NCBI RefSeq assembly: GCF_033958435.1
Contig: NC_134137.1
Coordinates: 120,254,001 to 120,318,000 of the forward strand
DNA length: 64,000 nt
From: Carettochelys insculpta
Taxonomy: Eukaryota > Chordata > Testudines > Carettochelyidae
Direction of reading: 5' to 3'
In this document: positions 23,301 through 30,660 of the stretch, piece by piece
Layout: each line of letters begins with the position of its first letter
Position numbering within the stretch: position 1 is the stretch's first letter
The notes under the pieces: generated by a model
Told to the model about the DNA's origin: nothing
Seen by the model: the letters and a program-made list of their open reading frames with translations, nothing else
Databases searched by the model: none
Translations under genes and position numbers: made by a program

Positions 23301-26300
23301 CTGCAGGGCAGAGTGCTTCATACCTGCATAAGAAAAAAGGAATAGGGTATGGAGCCAAAGGAGCAGGGCCCAGCTCAGGTGAGGGGGCCTGGGTCTGTGG
23401 CTGGAAGGCTTGAAGTTGGGAGGGAGAGCTGAGAAGCTCCCTGCCACAGCCTGCTTCCAGCCTCTGTGGGAGGTAGGGTCCCTCCAAACCCCAGCAGGGT
23501 TCCCACAGCTGGTGCTTGCTGGCCAGGGCTCTGCCCCAGCAGGCTTCCAGATGCAGGGGTTGGGGTACCCCATCCCACCGGCCGCAGATGGGGTTGCTGT
23601 AGCTGGTGCTGCCAGCCCGGGTCTCTGCACTCCAGCCAGCTTCCAGCTGCCAGGGTTGGGAGGCCCTGGGTGTGAATGGCTCCTTAACAGCCACCTGTGG
23701 AGCCAACCAGCCCAGCCAGTGACCCTTTTCAAATGACCCATGTGTGACTCCCCTATTCCCCTCCAGCCCCTGAGTGACTCCTAACCCCTGAGTGTGACTC
23801 CTCCAGCCCCTGAATGTGACTCCCCAGCCTCCTCTAGCCCCTAAGGGTGGGGTTTAAGCCAGGGGTAGCAGTTTGTGAATGAATGTCTTTCCAACACCAC
23901 AACTCTGATTAACTATAGTAAACATAGTGTTAGTATTTTATTAATATATGTCCTCTTTTCTATGAAATAACTATTATGCATATATGAACATGAAGGGGCA
24001 CAATTTTATATTCTTGCCTTTTTCTGACCTGGGAATGCTACAGATCTGAAGATGTGGGTCTGTCCCACAAAAGCTCATCACCTCATAAATTATTTTGTTA
24101 AAGTGCTACATGACTGCTGTTTAGTTTTACTGTGAAGTAGTGTTCAGAGGTTTAAATGTTGTACTGAAGGAGCAGCCTTTGTTCAAAAACTGTACCTGCC
24201 AGCAGATGGTAGCATAGTCATAAATACTATTTCTAATTGCTTTTTTATAGCAACAGCAACATGACAGAGCATTATTTTGTCCAGCCAGCACAATCCCTAT
24301 CCCCAGAGTTCATTAATTGAAAGGATAAGTTTCAGACAAAAAGTTGGGTTTTGTTTAATGTAAATATCAAGCACTTGTTGCAAAGGGAAATTATAAAAGA
24401 AGCAACTAATGAATAAAGCATTGGTCTTGCAAAGCCATCATCTAGAAACTGAGAATCCAGCCCTCCATTTTGGGAAGATGGAGGGGTTGGTGAAGGAGGC
24501 AAACAACCAGTGATCTTGAGGTGTTAATGTGGGAACATCACAATAATTGTAAGGTAGGGGTTGTTTTTAAACATCACCACAAAAATCTTGTGTATGATCA
24601 GTCTTTTTCTTTTAACTCTTACTAGATCAGTGTGCTTGTGGCAGACGTGATGATATTAAAATAATGAAAACAAAGGAAATTAAGATGACTTCCCAAAGCG
24701 GATTCCCTTGGCAGGTGTGTAGAGAGAGCTTTGGAAATATTATTGTAGAAAAGGCTGAGGTAACACTGTGTTCTCAAATGCAACACATTTATCTTTCAGT
24801 CCCTGGCAACTTTTTTTTTCTATTTAACTAAACAAGAGGTAAGCAGAAGTAAAAAAGGTGATAAGACAGTAGAAGACTGCAACAACCACTATTATAATAT
24901 CCTAGCAAAATAAAAGTCACTATTTACAGTTGGCGATGTCTTGTGCCAATGCCCCACTCTTTTTATAGCCCTTTTTGGCAGGACCAGATTTCCAATTAAG
25001 CATAGTAAGTATGTGCCATGGTGGAGCACTGGCATTTTGGGGCACCTTAATTCTCTTAATGCACTCATCTGACAAAGTGGGTCTTTCACCAGGAAAACCT
25101 ATGCTCCAAAAAACCTGTTGGCCTATAAGGTGCCACAGGACTTCTCAATGTTTTCTCAATTGTCTAAAACCCTTTGGAACAAAAGGTCAGCTGTAGGCAG
25201 GGGAGGAACTGGATGCTGTGCCTGGGACCATGTAGGCTGCACCTACACTACAAGATAAAATCAAATTTATTAATATGTAGCCCTTCTATTAATGCCAGGT
25301 GCCTGCCAGAAGGGCCCTTCCTTACAAATATCGATTTTATAACTCTGGAATTTATAAATTCAATTTTATCTATCCTCACCTCCCCACATGCTCCTCCACA
25401 AAGTCAACTCATTGCTGTCAATTGGCAAACATTGACTGTTGCAGTAAAAGGTTGTGGGAACCTATCGCACAGTTCCCTCGCCCCCGTAGCATGCTGGGTA
25501 TGCTTGCTGGTCTTTGACATCAACTGCCTTCCTCATTCCCCTACCATGCTAAGCAATGTAAATTTTCCCCATCAGAAGGAATGAAAAATTAGGGCATCCA
25601 AAGAGATGGCAAAATTAACAGAAATCTTTCTTCTGTAACTGAATTATCAACTGGCCATCCGCTGACTGTCCCCTCTCCCAGGATTGCATCTGATCCCTGA
25701 AAATAACACAGGGACCCCAAAAGCTTGAAGAAAGAGATGATAGGAAAATTTCTGAAGGAAAAAAAAAAAAAAAGGGTTGCTGAAGGGAGAGTCTTGGGCT
25801 TTCCAGTGCACAGACTACGTGCTCAACTGGCCATCCACGGGCTGTCCCCGCTCCCATGATTGCAGCCGATCCCTGAAAATAACACAGGGGCAGACTGTAT
25901 TCTCATTTGGCCCTCCACCCACCCTTCCCTGTGTGAAGGGGAGCAAAGTTAGACAAAAGAAGATAGAAAAGTCTAGGAAAAAAGATGTTTGTCTTCCCTT
26001 TTTACTACAGACATTGCCAGCACGGGGAATGGCAGTGAAATCTCATATGCTGAACTTATACCAGGAACAGGAATCTCAGCTGATCCTCCACCCTGGTTTT
26101 TGGGGGTCAAAGCATGAAGAAAGAGAGGAAATGTTAAGGAAAATATTTTATAACAGAAATATCAAAGCAGTAGGTGTCTGCAATAGATGCCAAGAACCCA
26201 ACAATAAGTTTTGGTGGGGGGGCAGGGGCTCTGGTCTCTGGCTGCCGAGCCGGCTGAAATGTAGCTGAAGTAGTCCTCACAAATATCTTAGCCCCTGGGG

Positions 26301-29300
26301 GAAAGTTACCCCCCCCCCCGTGGCAGCAAGACCCCAAGTATCTTAGGCATTGGAGGAGACTCCCCCATGGTGGCAGGAAGCTGAGGGAGACTTCCTCCCG
26401 GCAGCAGCAAGCCGCATGGGTCCCTTGCTAGGGACGTGGGGGGTGGTTTCAGTGGGGAGCCAGTTGAGTGAGTCCCTCCAGATATCTTAGCCACCAGGAG
26501 AGATTTCCCTCCAGCAGCAACAAGCTCTTGAATATCTTAGCTGCCAGGGAAGAATTCCACCCCGTGGAAGCAAGCCACCAAAAATCCTTCCTGCCTTTGG
26601 AGCCTTAATCACAAGGATGCCAGGACATGGTGCTGCCTGGCAGCATGGTCAGCACACTGAATGGCAGGTATGTCCTTTTATTGGGTTGGGGGCTACCCAC
26701 GTGATGTGGCTGAGCATGGGAAAGACCCCAACTGCGTGGTGCTTGTGAGAGCAGTAGGAGGGGTTTGTACACAAAGAGAAGAATTTTCTCGGACTCTTAT
26801 GTAAACGCAACCCCACAGCAGCCTTGTTGCCACAAAGTGCAGAGGGGAGCAGCTCGCACCAGGCAGCACCAAAAAAATAAATGCAGAGACAGAACCATGA
26901 ACTCTGTGCTGGGGCTACTTGTATTGAATAGATGCGCTCACAGCACTATGTTGACCCGGGCACATGTTGCCTGTGATTAGCTTATAGTATATGATTTAGG
27001 TAGATATTAGAAAGCTATGATAGTCTAGCTAACTGAGGCCTAAAAAGATCTATGCTTATCTGCTTTCCTGTCCGCAGAAACGCAACCACTAATAGCAAAG
27101 ACAGACAGACATTTCTTGGGCTGTCATACAAACACAACCCCACAGCCACCGTCTTCCTGTTAACTAATTCCAGTGCACGTGGAGAGCCGTGGCCACAGCG
27201 GAGCACTGTGGGCCATGGTGGGTTACATACGGGACACCGCTGGAGGCTAATAAATTAAATGTTAAGACATTGCGCTTCCGCACCGGCCTGAGTGAAACTT
27301 TTGAATTAGAGCTTGACGCTACACAGGTCAGGTACCAGTGATATTGGGATTATCAGCATTAGCGCTCCTTAAATCAAGCTAATGGTATTTACACTGAAGA
27401 CAATCACATGGTAATATCCAGCTAACTGCCTTAAATTTGAATTTATCACATAGTGTAGAGACAGACGTAGGGTAAAAATCAAGCCCTGCTCTTTGGTAAA
27501 GTTCATTGCATGTGCAAATTATTTTCATTGTAGAAAACTCAGTAATGCCTCCAGCAGCAGTATAGCAGCATTCCACCCTTTCTTCAGTGTAATTGGCAAA
27601 TCCTGTGACTCAGTACTTATGTAAGGGGAGCCCCTTCTGAACTGTCATAGTCTAACCCATCGTACATTATTAGAGATTTAGTGCTATATTCTTCTCCCTT
27701 CACTATCTCAAACTTATAAGTTTCTTTGCGAATGCAGCTGTTAATAGGTTTTATCCAACTCCTATTCAAATCACTGGGAGGTTTTCGCAGGCTTAAACAG
27801 GAATACGATCAGGGCTAACAAACAATGTGAGAGTAAATTTTATTTTGAAGCAAAAATGAGAAAAACAGGGTTTTACCCATGAAAGCTCACTACCTAATAA
27901 ATAAAATTGTTAGCCTTCAAGGTACTACAAGAGTGCTTGTTTCCTGGTGAAGCTACAGACTACTTCGCTGAAGCAGAATATGGACATTTCAGTGTAAAAT
28001 TAATTACAAATCTTGGCTGCTTGCAATAATTCAATCTTTTGCTCTTATCCCCTCATACTGCAAAGTTATAAGACAATAGCATAGCAGTTTTACTGTTTTT
28101 TGTTTTAAAAGGTCATGGTGCTAAACTCAGAAGGAAAGGGCTTCTGTGGAGGTGTTCTACTGAAGAGCAACTTTGTGTTGACTACAGCTGCATGTGCCCT
28201 TCTGTACAATCATTCTAGTATCAGAGTTAAGATTGGTAGGTGATCAAGCTTCCCCCCTGCCCCCAGATTGCTAAAACATGCTTTATAAAACTTTTCAAAT
28301 AAAAATTGTCATTTCAGACCATGCTGTCTACTCTGCAAAAATATTTTAAATGCAGATTGGGAACAATTACACTCATCCCTCACTATATGAGCACAACTGG
28401 TTCCTAACTTTTTGCTCGTAGGCAAAAACTCATAAGAGGGACACTAAATTCCTATTAAAAGACACATAAAAGACTCTGATTGGTTCCAAGTGTTCAGAGT
28501 GGCAGCAGGTGGCACTGCTTTTGAAAAGTAGGTGAACCTGGGGTTGGGAGGGGGTTAAAGGCTGGGCACAGTTTGGGGACATGAGCAGGAAGGAGGGTGG
28601 GTTAAAACCTGTAAATGGCTCAGGTGGAGGAGGTGGTGGCTTGCTCCTCCTGGCTGCACTCGAGGTGCCTGGGGTGAGTGGGGTTGGGGGGAGAACGAGG
28701 GCCAAGGGGCTTGGAAGGGAACAAGATGGGGTGGGTGTTGGGAGCAGGCTGGGGGGCTGTGGGTCTCCCCATGGCCGGCTCAGCTCCAGCAGCAGGGCTG
28801 CAGGTCTCTCTGCCCCCTGGCCAGGGACCCTGCAGCTAGAGTGGAGCTAGCTGCGGGGCTGGCGGTCTCTCTGCCCACCCCTTCCCCTGCCAGTGACCCC
28901 ACGGCTGAAGTGCAGCCAGCCACAGGGCTGCGGGACTCACTGCCCCCACAGCTGCCAGGGACCCACTGTCTGTAGCCAGCTGTGGGGCTGCTGCTCTTGC
29001 AGCCCCCGCAAGTGGCTGGCTAATATTAGCGGGGGACATTCACTTGTCCAGTGAACAGTGGTAGGTATGTGTCTCCCTCATTTTAACGAGTACTCATAAA
29101 TCAAGTACTCATTAAATAAGGAATGAGTGTAATCGGCAGTGTTCGATTTTTAATTTGTCAACTTGAAATGATGGTTTCTTCTTGTTCAGTCACCTGTATG
29201 CTCCTAAAGATTTATAAAGCACCTTCAATACATCAATTTGTGTAATCATGATCAAGTTTGCTTAATTGCTGTAAAATCAATACATACTATCAGCACCTTT

Positions 29301-29986
29301 GTCTTTATCGCAACCCTTATTTTACCATATGGACAGTAGCAATGTTAACAGAATAGCTCTCATAACCATTAGCAATTAACCTGTGTTCAACTGTGGTGAC
29401 GCGTTAAAACTTTTTCTAAGAGCAGTGAACATGTCATACTTTTGCAGGGAATAACAGGATGCATGGAGCTGGACAGGTAGTAAATGTGACAGAGAAACAC
29501 ATACACATGCGGTATGACAAAGCTACTGCGGAGAATAATCTTGCATTACTACAGCTGCAAGAACACACTGAGTGCAACAACTACAAGCATCCTATATGCC
29601 TCCCTGACAAAGACTTTGCAGAGTACATTTTGATTCCACAGCTGGCAGGCACTGTTTGTGGCTGGAAACTGGAAGAAAGTGAGGTGAGAGGTTCACTTGT
29701 TGAGTTGCAGGTCTCCTACCTTCCTGAAAGGGAATGTGAACAAATACTTAATACAAGTCTCACAAACAGAGAGTATTGTGGTCATCACCCAGATCCTGTG
29801 GATGTACAATTGGCAGGAGGAAACTTTATTGCCAATGAATACAAAGGCACTTGGTTTCTGACAGGTGTTTTTGGAGCTTGGCCAACTGATGTAAGTAACA
29901 GGGGAACATTTATTTTCACAAAGACTTCAAGATATCAAATGTGGTTCAAACATAAGACTGAAGTCCCTACAGTAGCAAATCCATAA
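8238..29986 (+). CDS. PROZ: Vitamin K-dependent protein Z (PROZ), eight coding exons
   Basis: Join 8238-8307, 10954-11117, 18741-18768 (or 18744-18768), 21055-21168, 22436-22567, 24626-24714, 28112-28235, 29448-29986. This gives 419 or 418 codons; human protein Z is 400 aa. Phases follow the factor VII/IX/X/protein C pattern (1,0,1,1,1,0,1). Order: signal peptide, propeptide with Phe at -16 and Ala at -10 before RYKR, Gla domain, EGF1 with a beta-hydroxy-Asp motif ([12 protein letters not shown]), EGF2, linker with CACG, then a serine-protease-like domain. The secreted plasma protein is known as cofactor of the serpin ZPI (SERPINA10) for inhibiting factor Xa on phospholipid. The triad is gone (His57 to Ala, Asp102 to Asn, Ser195 to Gly), and no activation cleavage site precedes the protease-like domain, as expected for protein Z. 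EGF2 and the tail resemble PROZ, not F7, F9, F10 or PROC. Neighbour PCID2 is tail to tail, as in human. Confidence 0.95.
8308..10953. other. PROZ intron 1
   Basis: Mostly AT-rich. It holds the small PLE insertion at 8828-8862. 9440-10140 is GC-rich, with short frames on both strands that look like composition artefacts. 10620-10900 has repeat-like phrases built around 'aatggaacattggacaac', probably a decayed MITE. Confidence 0.5.
8828..8862 (+). mobile_element. Very short PLE tail insertion with 15-bp target duplication
   Basis: 35 bp of PLE 3' tail ('ctttaaagtgctacttgactg' onward to 'ttttgttttgat') lies between two copies of AGGGATAATAGTAAT (8813-8827 and 8863-8877). The duplication shows a retrotransposition event of a strongly 5'-truncated copy. 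Confidence 0.75.
10954..11117 (+). CDS. PROZ: PROZ exon 2: propeptide and Gla domain
   Basis: 164 nt, preceded by a polypyrimidine tract and CAG, and followed by GTAGGT. Counting back from RYKR, the carboxylase-recognition residues Phe -16 and Ala -10 are present. The mature chain starts [12 protein letters not shown] and carries the Gla signature ERECLEERC. Glu residues sit at 7, 8, 11, 15, 17, 20, 21, 26, 27, 30 and 33, the expected calcium-binding Gla positions. Confidence 0.97.
11282..11758. other. Part of PROZ intron 2 with a CA microsatellite
   Basis: GC-rich intronic sequence. A short (CA)n run lies at about 11613-11633. Overlapping open frames on both strands have no family content and are not called. 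Confidence 0.5.
11765..11968 (+). repeat. CR1 LINE 3' end
   Basis: The plus strand reads 'gcagggactggactcgatgaccttctgaggtctgttccagccctaggattccatgattctg'. This is the conserved CR1 3' end with its ATTCTATGA-like terminus. Only the extreme 3' part is recognisable, as in most 5'-truncated CR1 copies. Confidence 0.75.
12397..14083 (-). mobile_element. Decayed hAT (Charlie/ZBED-like) DNA transposon
   Basis: The left end 'gctgtgggtctcaaactttt' and the reverse complement of the right end 'ccccactttgggaaaccatctg' resemble the hAT inverted repeat CAGTGGTTCTCAAACT. On the minus strand, about 13040-12700 reads piecewise like the C-terminus of hAT transposases of the SCAND3/ZBED type ([14 protein letters not shown], then CEKSFS), with stops and frame shifts. 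The part 13080-13980 is a GC- and CCA-rich low-complexity block. The element is dead. Confidence 0.5.
13080..13980. repeat. GC-rich CCA/CTGCC low-complexity block
   Basis: Degenerate short repeats of 'ccagctg', 'cccacc' and 'ccaagcc' run through the block. Proline-rich frames on the plus strand arise from this composition and are not genes. Confidence 0.6.
14521..15216 (+). promoter_or_regulatory. Retroviral LTR promoter, polyadenylation signal and LTR 3' end
   Basis: TATAAAAG at 14521-14528 is a TATA box. AATAAA at 14913-14918 follows about 390 bp later, consistent with an R region carrying the poly(A) signal. AGAGG/GTAAGA near 14703 is a possible splice donor. The LTR probably ends with CA at 15216, four bases before the presumed primer-binding site. 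Confidence 0.55.
15221..15237 (+). other. Candidate retroviral primer-binding site
   Basis: TGGCGCAGCGAGCAGGG begins with TGG, as complements of tRNA 3' CCA do, and lies 4 nt after the putative LTR end and about 30 nt before the gag ATG. I cannot name the tRNA. Confidence 0.5.
15268..16875 (+). pseudogene. Endogenous retroviral gag, interrupted by one TGA
   Basis: The first part (426 codons) runs from ATG 15268 to TGA 16546-16548. The same frame stays open after that TGA for 108 more codons to TAG 16873-16875. The N-terminal third is basic and then coiled-coil-like (about residues 85-135). A Ser/Glu-rich acidic stretch follows at about 165-215, then a basic linker, then a capsid-like helical region ([28 protein letters not shown]). 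The part after TGA is basic (KKRGG, KPKR) and nucleocapsid-like but has no CCHC zinc knuckle. The TGA may be a nonsense mutation or a readthrough codon; its context is UGA-CAG-UUA. The frame ends right after a GGGAAAC heptamer. Confidence 0.75.
16785..17225 (+). pseudogene. Endogenous retroviral protease frame (-1 to gag), truncated
   Basis: This frame is open from after TGA 16782-16784 to TGA 17223-17225 and overlaps the end of gag in the -1 register. It contains [13 protein letters not shown] near 16980-17018, the retropepsin active-site motif (DTG), and later [11 protein letters not shown], which resembles the conserved C-terminal helix with its usual Gly-Arg-Asp replaced. No pol follows. 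In a living relative it would be made by -1 frameshifting at 16866-16872. Confidence 0.75.
16866..16900 (+). promoter_or_regulatory. Candidate -1 frameshift site (GGGAAAC) with hairpin
   Basis: GGGAAAC at 16866-16872 fits X XXY YYZ in the gag frame and directly precedes the gag TAG. Five bases later a GGCGGGG/CCCCTCC stem can form (16878-16884 with 16893-16899, one mismatch, loop about 8 nt). Confidence 0.65.
17258..17576. mobile_element. Pogo-like MITE fragment
   Basis: The left part 'acagtaaactctttcatatctggca' and the right part 'gaatgccctatatgaaagaaa' are imperfect inverted repeats. AT-rich interior, no coding. The right end abuts a PLE tail. Confidence 0.4.
17577..17810 (-). mobile_element. 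Penelope-like element 3' tail
   Basis: Antisense copy of the PLE tail: 'agaggtagctgtgttaatctg', 'tagcactttaaagactaacaaaat', 'ggtttcgtgggacagaccc', 'acttcttcagatc'. It lies just 3' (on the minus strand) of a LINE C-terminal fragment. Whether the two belong to one insertion is unresolved. Confidence 0.6.
17811..18520 (-). mobile_element. LINE 3' fragment with C-terminal zinc-knuckle
   Basis: On the minus strand, 18500-18270 reads in one frame as the RT thumb/connection part ([11 protein letters not shown], then [18 protein letters not shown], then [14 protein letters not shown]). After a frame shift, the end reads [26 protein letters not shown] and stops near 17940. C-x2-C plus SR-GL-SH-R-C is a C-terminal finger known in several animal LINE clades. 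The copy is 5'-truncated and frame-shifted. Confidence 0.7.
18741..18768 (+). CDS. PROZ: PROZ exon 3: micro-exon after the Gla domain
   Basis: A very short exon after a pyrimidine-rich tract ending 'tttttatcag', followed by GTTCTG. It reads (K)HLFWNKTT plus one base. The family's exon 3 is 25 nt, phase 0 to 1, with a conserved Phe-Trp. The FW-to-GG spacing here (FW, four residues, GG) equals human protein Z. The acceptor is a tandem CAG-AAG, so the exon may be 25 nt (from 18744) or 28 nt. The donor is weak. It is the least certain PROZ exon. Confidence 0.72.
18769..19394. other. Part of PROZ intron 3
   Basis: AT-rich, with a TATA/TGTG low-complexity run near 18855-18910. 19241-19370 begins 'tacagtagggtctcaacatttgtgaggg', which looks like a pogo-type transposon end. 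No gene. Confidence 0.4.
19660..20083. mobile_element. Fold-back MITE A
   Basis: GGCTGTGTCTACACTAGCCC at the left mirrors GGGCTACATCTACACTAGCCC from the right. The arms stay complementary almost to the centre near 19880, so the whole unit is one long imperfect hairpin. CAA flanks both ends. No coding capacity. Confidence 0.8.
20087..20478. mobile_element. Fold-back MITE B, next to A
   Basis: Ends GGGCGTGTCTACACTTG and, reversed, GGGGTGTGTCTACACTTGC. Arms with 'tatgcaaatgagg' and 'tcttcgaaagaatccttcttccc' pair around a centre near 20290. It is flanked by CAA and separated from MITE A only by the shared target bases. Confidence 0.8.
21055..21168 (+). CDS. PROZ: PROZ exon 4: EGF-like domain 1
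   Basis: 114 nt, phase 1 to 1, exactly the usual family length. It has six cysteines. [12 protein letters not shown] fits the Asp beta-hydroxylation consensus, and DGYEGKNC closes the fold. Acceptor 'tgttcag', donor GTAAGG. Confidence 0.96.
21169..22435. other. PROZ intron 4
   Basis: No recognisable element or gene. Short frames only. Confidence 0.45.
22436..22567 (+). CDS. PROZ: PROZ exon 5: EGF-like domain 2
   Basis: 132 nt, phase 1 to 1. It begins [17 protein letters not shown] and contains [19 protein letters not shown], very close to protein Z EGF2. Donor A/GTAAGT at 22567/22568. The open frame runs on past the donor to about 22737, but that extension has no family match and I treat it as intron. 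Confidence 0.95.
22996..23090 (-). mobile_element. PLE 3' tail
   Basis: Antisense tail 'acaaaaagcagtcaagtagcactttaaagact' through 'gctttcgtgggacagaccta' to 'cttcttcagac', the same subfamily as 1701-1795. Confidence 0.6.
23100..23880. mobile_element. Inverted-repeat element with GC-rich core
   Basis: The segment around 23157-23218 ('aaaagggtcactggctgggctggg' to 'gttaaggagccattcacac') is repeated inverted at about 23668-23737. The arms are about 60 bp apart by roughly 450 bp of GC-rich sequence. The left end 'cagggtttcccaacctatgggtcacgatcc' is hAT-MITE-like. Frames in both directions are composition artefacts. Confidence 0.55.
24042..24127 (+). mobile_element. PLE 3' tail
   Basis: Sense copy: 'gatctgaagatgtgggtctgtcccacaaaagctcatcacctcataaattattttgtt' then 'aaagtgctacatgactgctg'. 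Confidence 0.6.
24626..24714 (+). CDS. PROZ: PROZ exon 6: linker and start of protease-like domain
   Basis: 89 nt, phase 1 to 0. It contains QCACG (the cysteine that links the chains in related factors) and ends FPWQ, the start of the protease-like core. There is no Arg-Ile/Val activation site between them, as expected for a non-protease. Acceptor 'ttactag', donor GTGTGT. Confidence 0.93.
25058..25150 (+). mobile_element. PLE 3' tail
   Basis: Sense copy of the second tail subfamily: 'catctgacaaagtgggtctttcaccagg', 'ctatgctccaaaaaacctgttggcctataaggtgccacaggacttct'. Confidence 0.6.
25235..27470. mobile_element. Probable 2.2-kb TIR DNA transposon, non-coding
   Basis: The left end CTGCACCTACACTACAAGATAAAATCAAATTT and the reverse complement of the right end CTGTCTCTACACTATGTGATAAATTCAAATTT are similar over about 30 bp. 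The inside has a 70-bp direct repeat ('caactggccatcc..ctgtccc' at 25649 and 25824, both ending 'gatccctgaaaataacacaggg'), degenerate 60-80-bp units built on 'tatcttag..ccag' (26280-26570), and a repeated 'aaccccacagc' motif. No transposase frame is visible. A nonautonomous element is the best guess. Confidence 0.45.
27872..27965 (+). mobile_element. PLE 3' tail (degenerate)
   Basis: 'ttttacccatgaaagctcactacctaataaataaaattgttagccttcaaggtactac' follows the PLE tail with many substitutions. It is likely an older copy. Confidence 0.45.
28112..28235 (+). CDS. PROZ: PROZ exon 7: protease-like domain, former His57 region
   Basis: 124 nt, phase 0 to 1. It reads [17 protein letters not shown] then [11 protein letters not shown]. 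Serine proteases have TAAHC here; the His57 position is Ala. An N-linked site NHS follows. Acceptor 'ttttaaaag', donor GTAGGT. Confidence 0.96.
28370..29129. mobile_element. TA-flanked pogo-like element with GC-rich core
   Basis: The left end CACTCATCCCTCACTATATGAG and the reversed right end CACTCATTCCTTATTTAATGAG form an inverted repeat. TA flanks both sides (28368-28369 and 29130-29131). The ends are AT-rich, but 28500-29030 is GC-rich, with imperfect units around 'gctgcggggctggcggtctctctgccc'. No transposase remains. It lies inside PROZ intron 7. Confidence 0.6.
29448..29986 (+). CDS. PROZ: PROZ exon 8: rest of the pseudo-protease domain and stop
   Basis: 539 nt, starting in phase 1 after 'cttttgcag' and ending at TAA 29984-29986. 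[19 protein letters not shown] covers the Asp102 region, with Asn in place of Asp. [17 protein letters not shown] and [13 protein letters not shown] are protein Z-like. The GDSGGP box is replaced by LAGGNF, so Ser195 is lost. N-linked sites NVT and NTS are present. The final segment [10 protein letters not shown] matches the protein Z C-terminus. Confidence 0.97.
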
Positions 29987-30660
29987 CTGCATTTACCAAG
30001 ACCATTTGGATGCAACAAATGGACTGGTGTCAGCAAGGTCTGCAAATGTAGCTACTACAGTTGTAATGTTAATATCATAAAAATATTTAACTGTTGTTTA
30101 TCCCTCAAAACCAAAACCCATTATTTTCCAATATTCATTCTCTCTCTCTCTCCAAAGACACAACTGATGACTGTTGTAACATAGCAGACATATGGCTACT
30201 CCACTTTGAAAATAATTATGAGCTGTATTTGTACAGCTTTGTTCATCTAAGCTGATTGTAACAGACCTCAGCATTTTACTGAAAGCGTATTAAAAGTAAT
30301 TACTTTCCTCATGAACTGAGCTACCCACAGCACTAGGGGGTAGTTAAGCTATTGTTTCAGGGAACAGTGACATTCACTGTGGTATAATGGCCAAATGCTG
30401 CACAACTTTATTCATGTAAGTACTTGTACAGCATCCCCCATCAAGCCCCATTCCCCTGACTTTGTTAGGATTACCTAAGTAAAGATGTGCTGAATCAGAC
30501 CCTTGAACAGAAAGAGTCTAAATCAGATATATATGAAATGACTCCACGTTAGTGTCTCAGGTAGGGACAACAACAGACTGGCCCGGGTTCTGGCCTAAAT
30601 TGCCAACTGATGACCATGTTCCCAGCACGTAAAGGCAAAATAAAATATAAATATATCACT
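29987..30660 (+). terminator. PROZ 3' UTR and candidate poly(A) signal
   Basis: After TAA 29984-29986 the first canonical AATAAA is at 30639-30644, followed by AT-rich sequence. An ATTAAA near 30289 is an alternative. The true cleavage point is not visible. Confidence 0.5.

Larger units (their letters stand above)
22568..24625. other. PROZ intron 5
   Basis: Contains two PLE tails (22996-23090 minus, 24042-24127 plus) and a GC-rich inverted-repeat element (23100-23880). The rest is AT-rich and featureless. Confidence 0.5.
24715..28111. other. PROZ intron 6
   Basis: Holds PLE tails at 25058-25150 and 27872-27965 and the large inverted-repeat element at 25235-27470. The remaining AT-rich parts show nothing. 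Confidence 0.5.
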
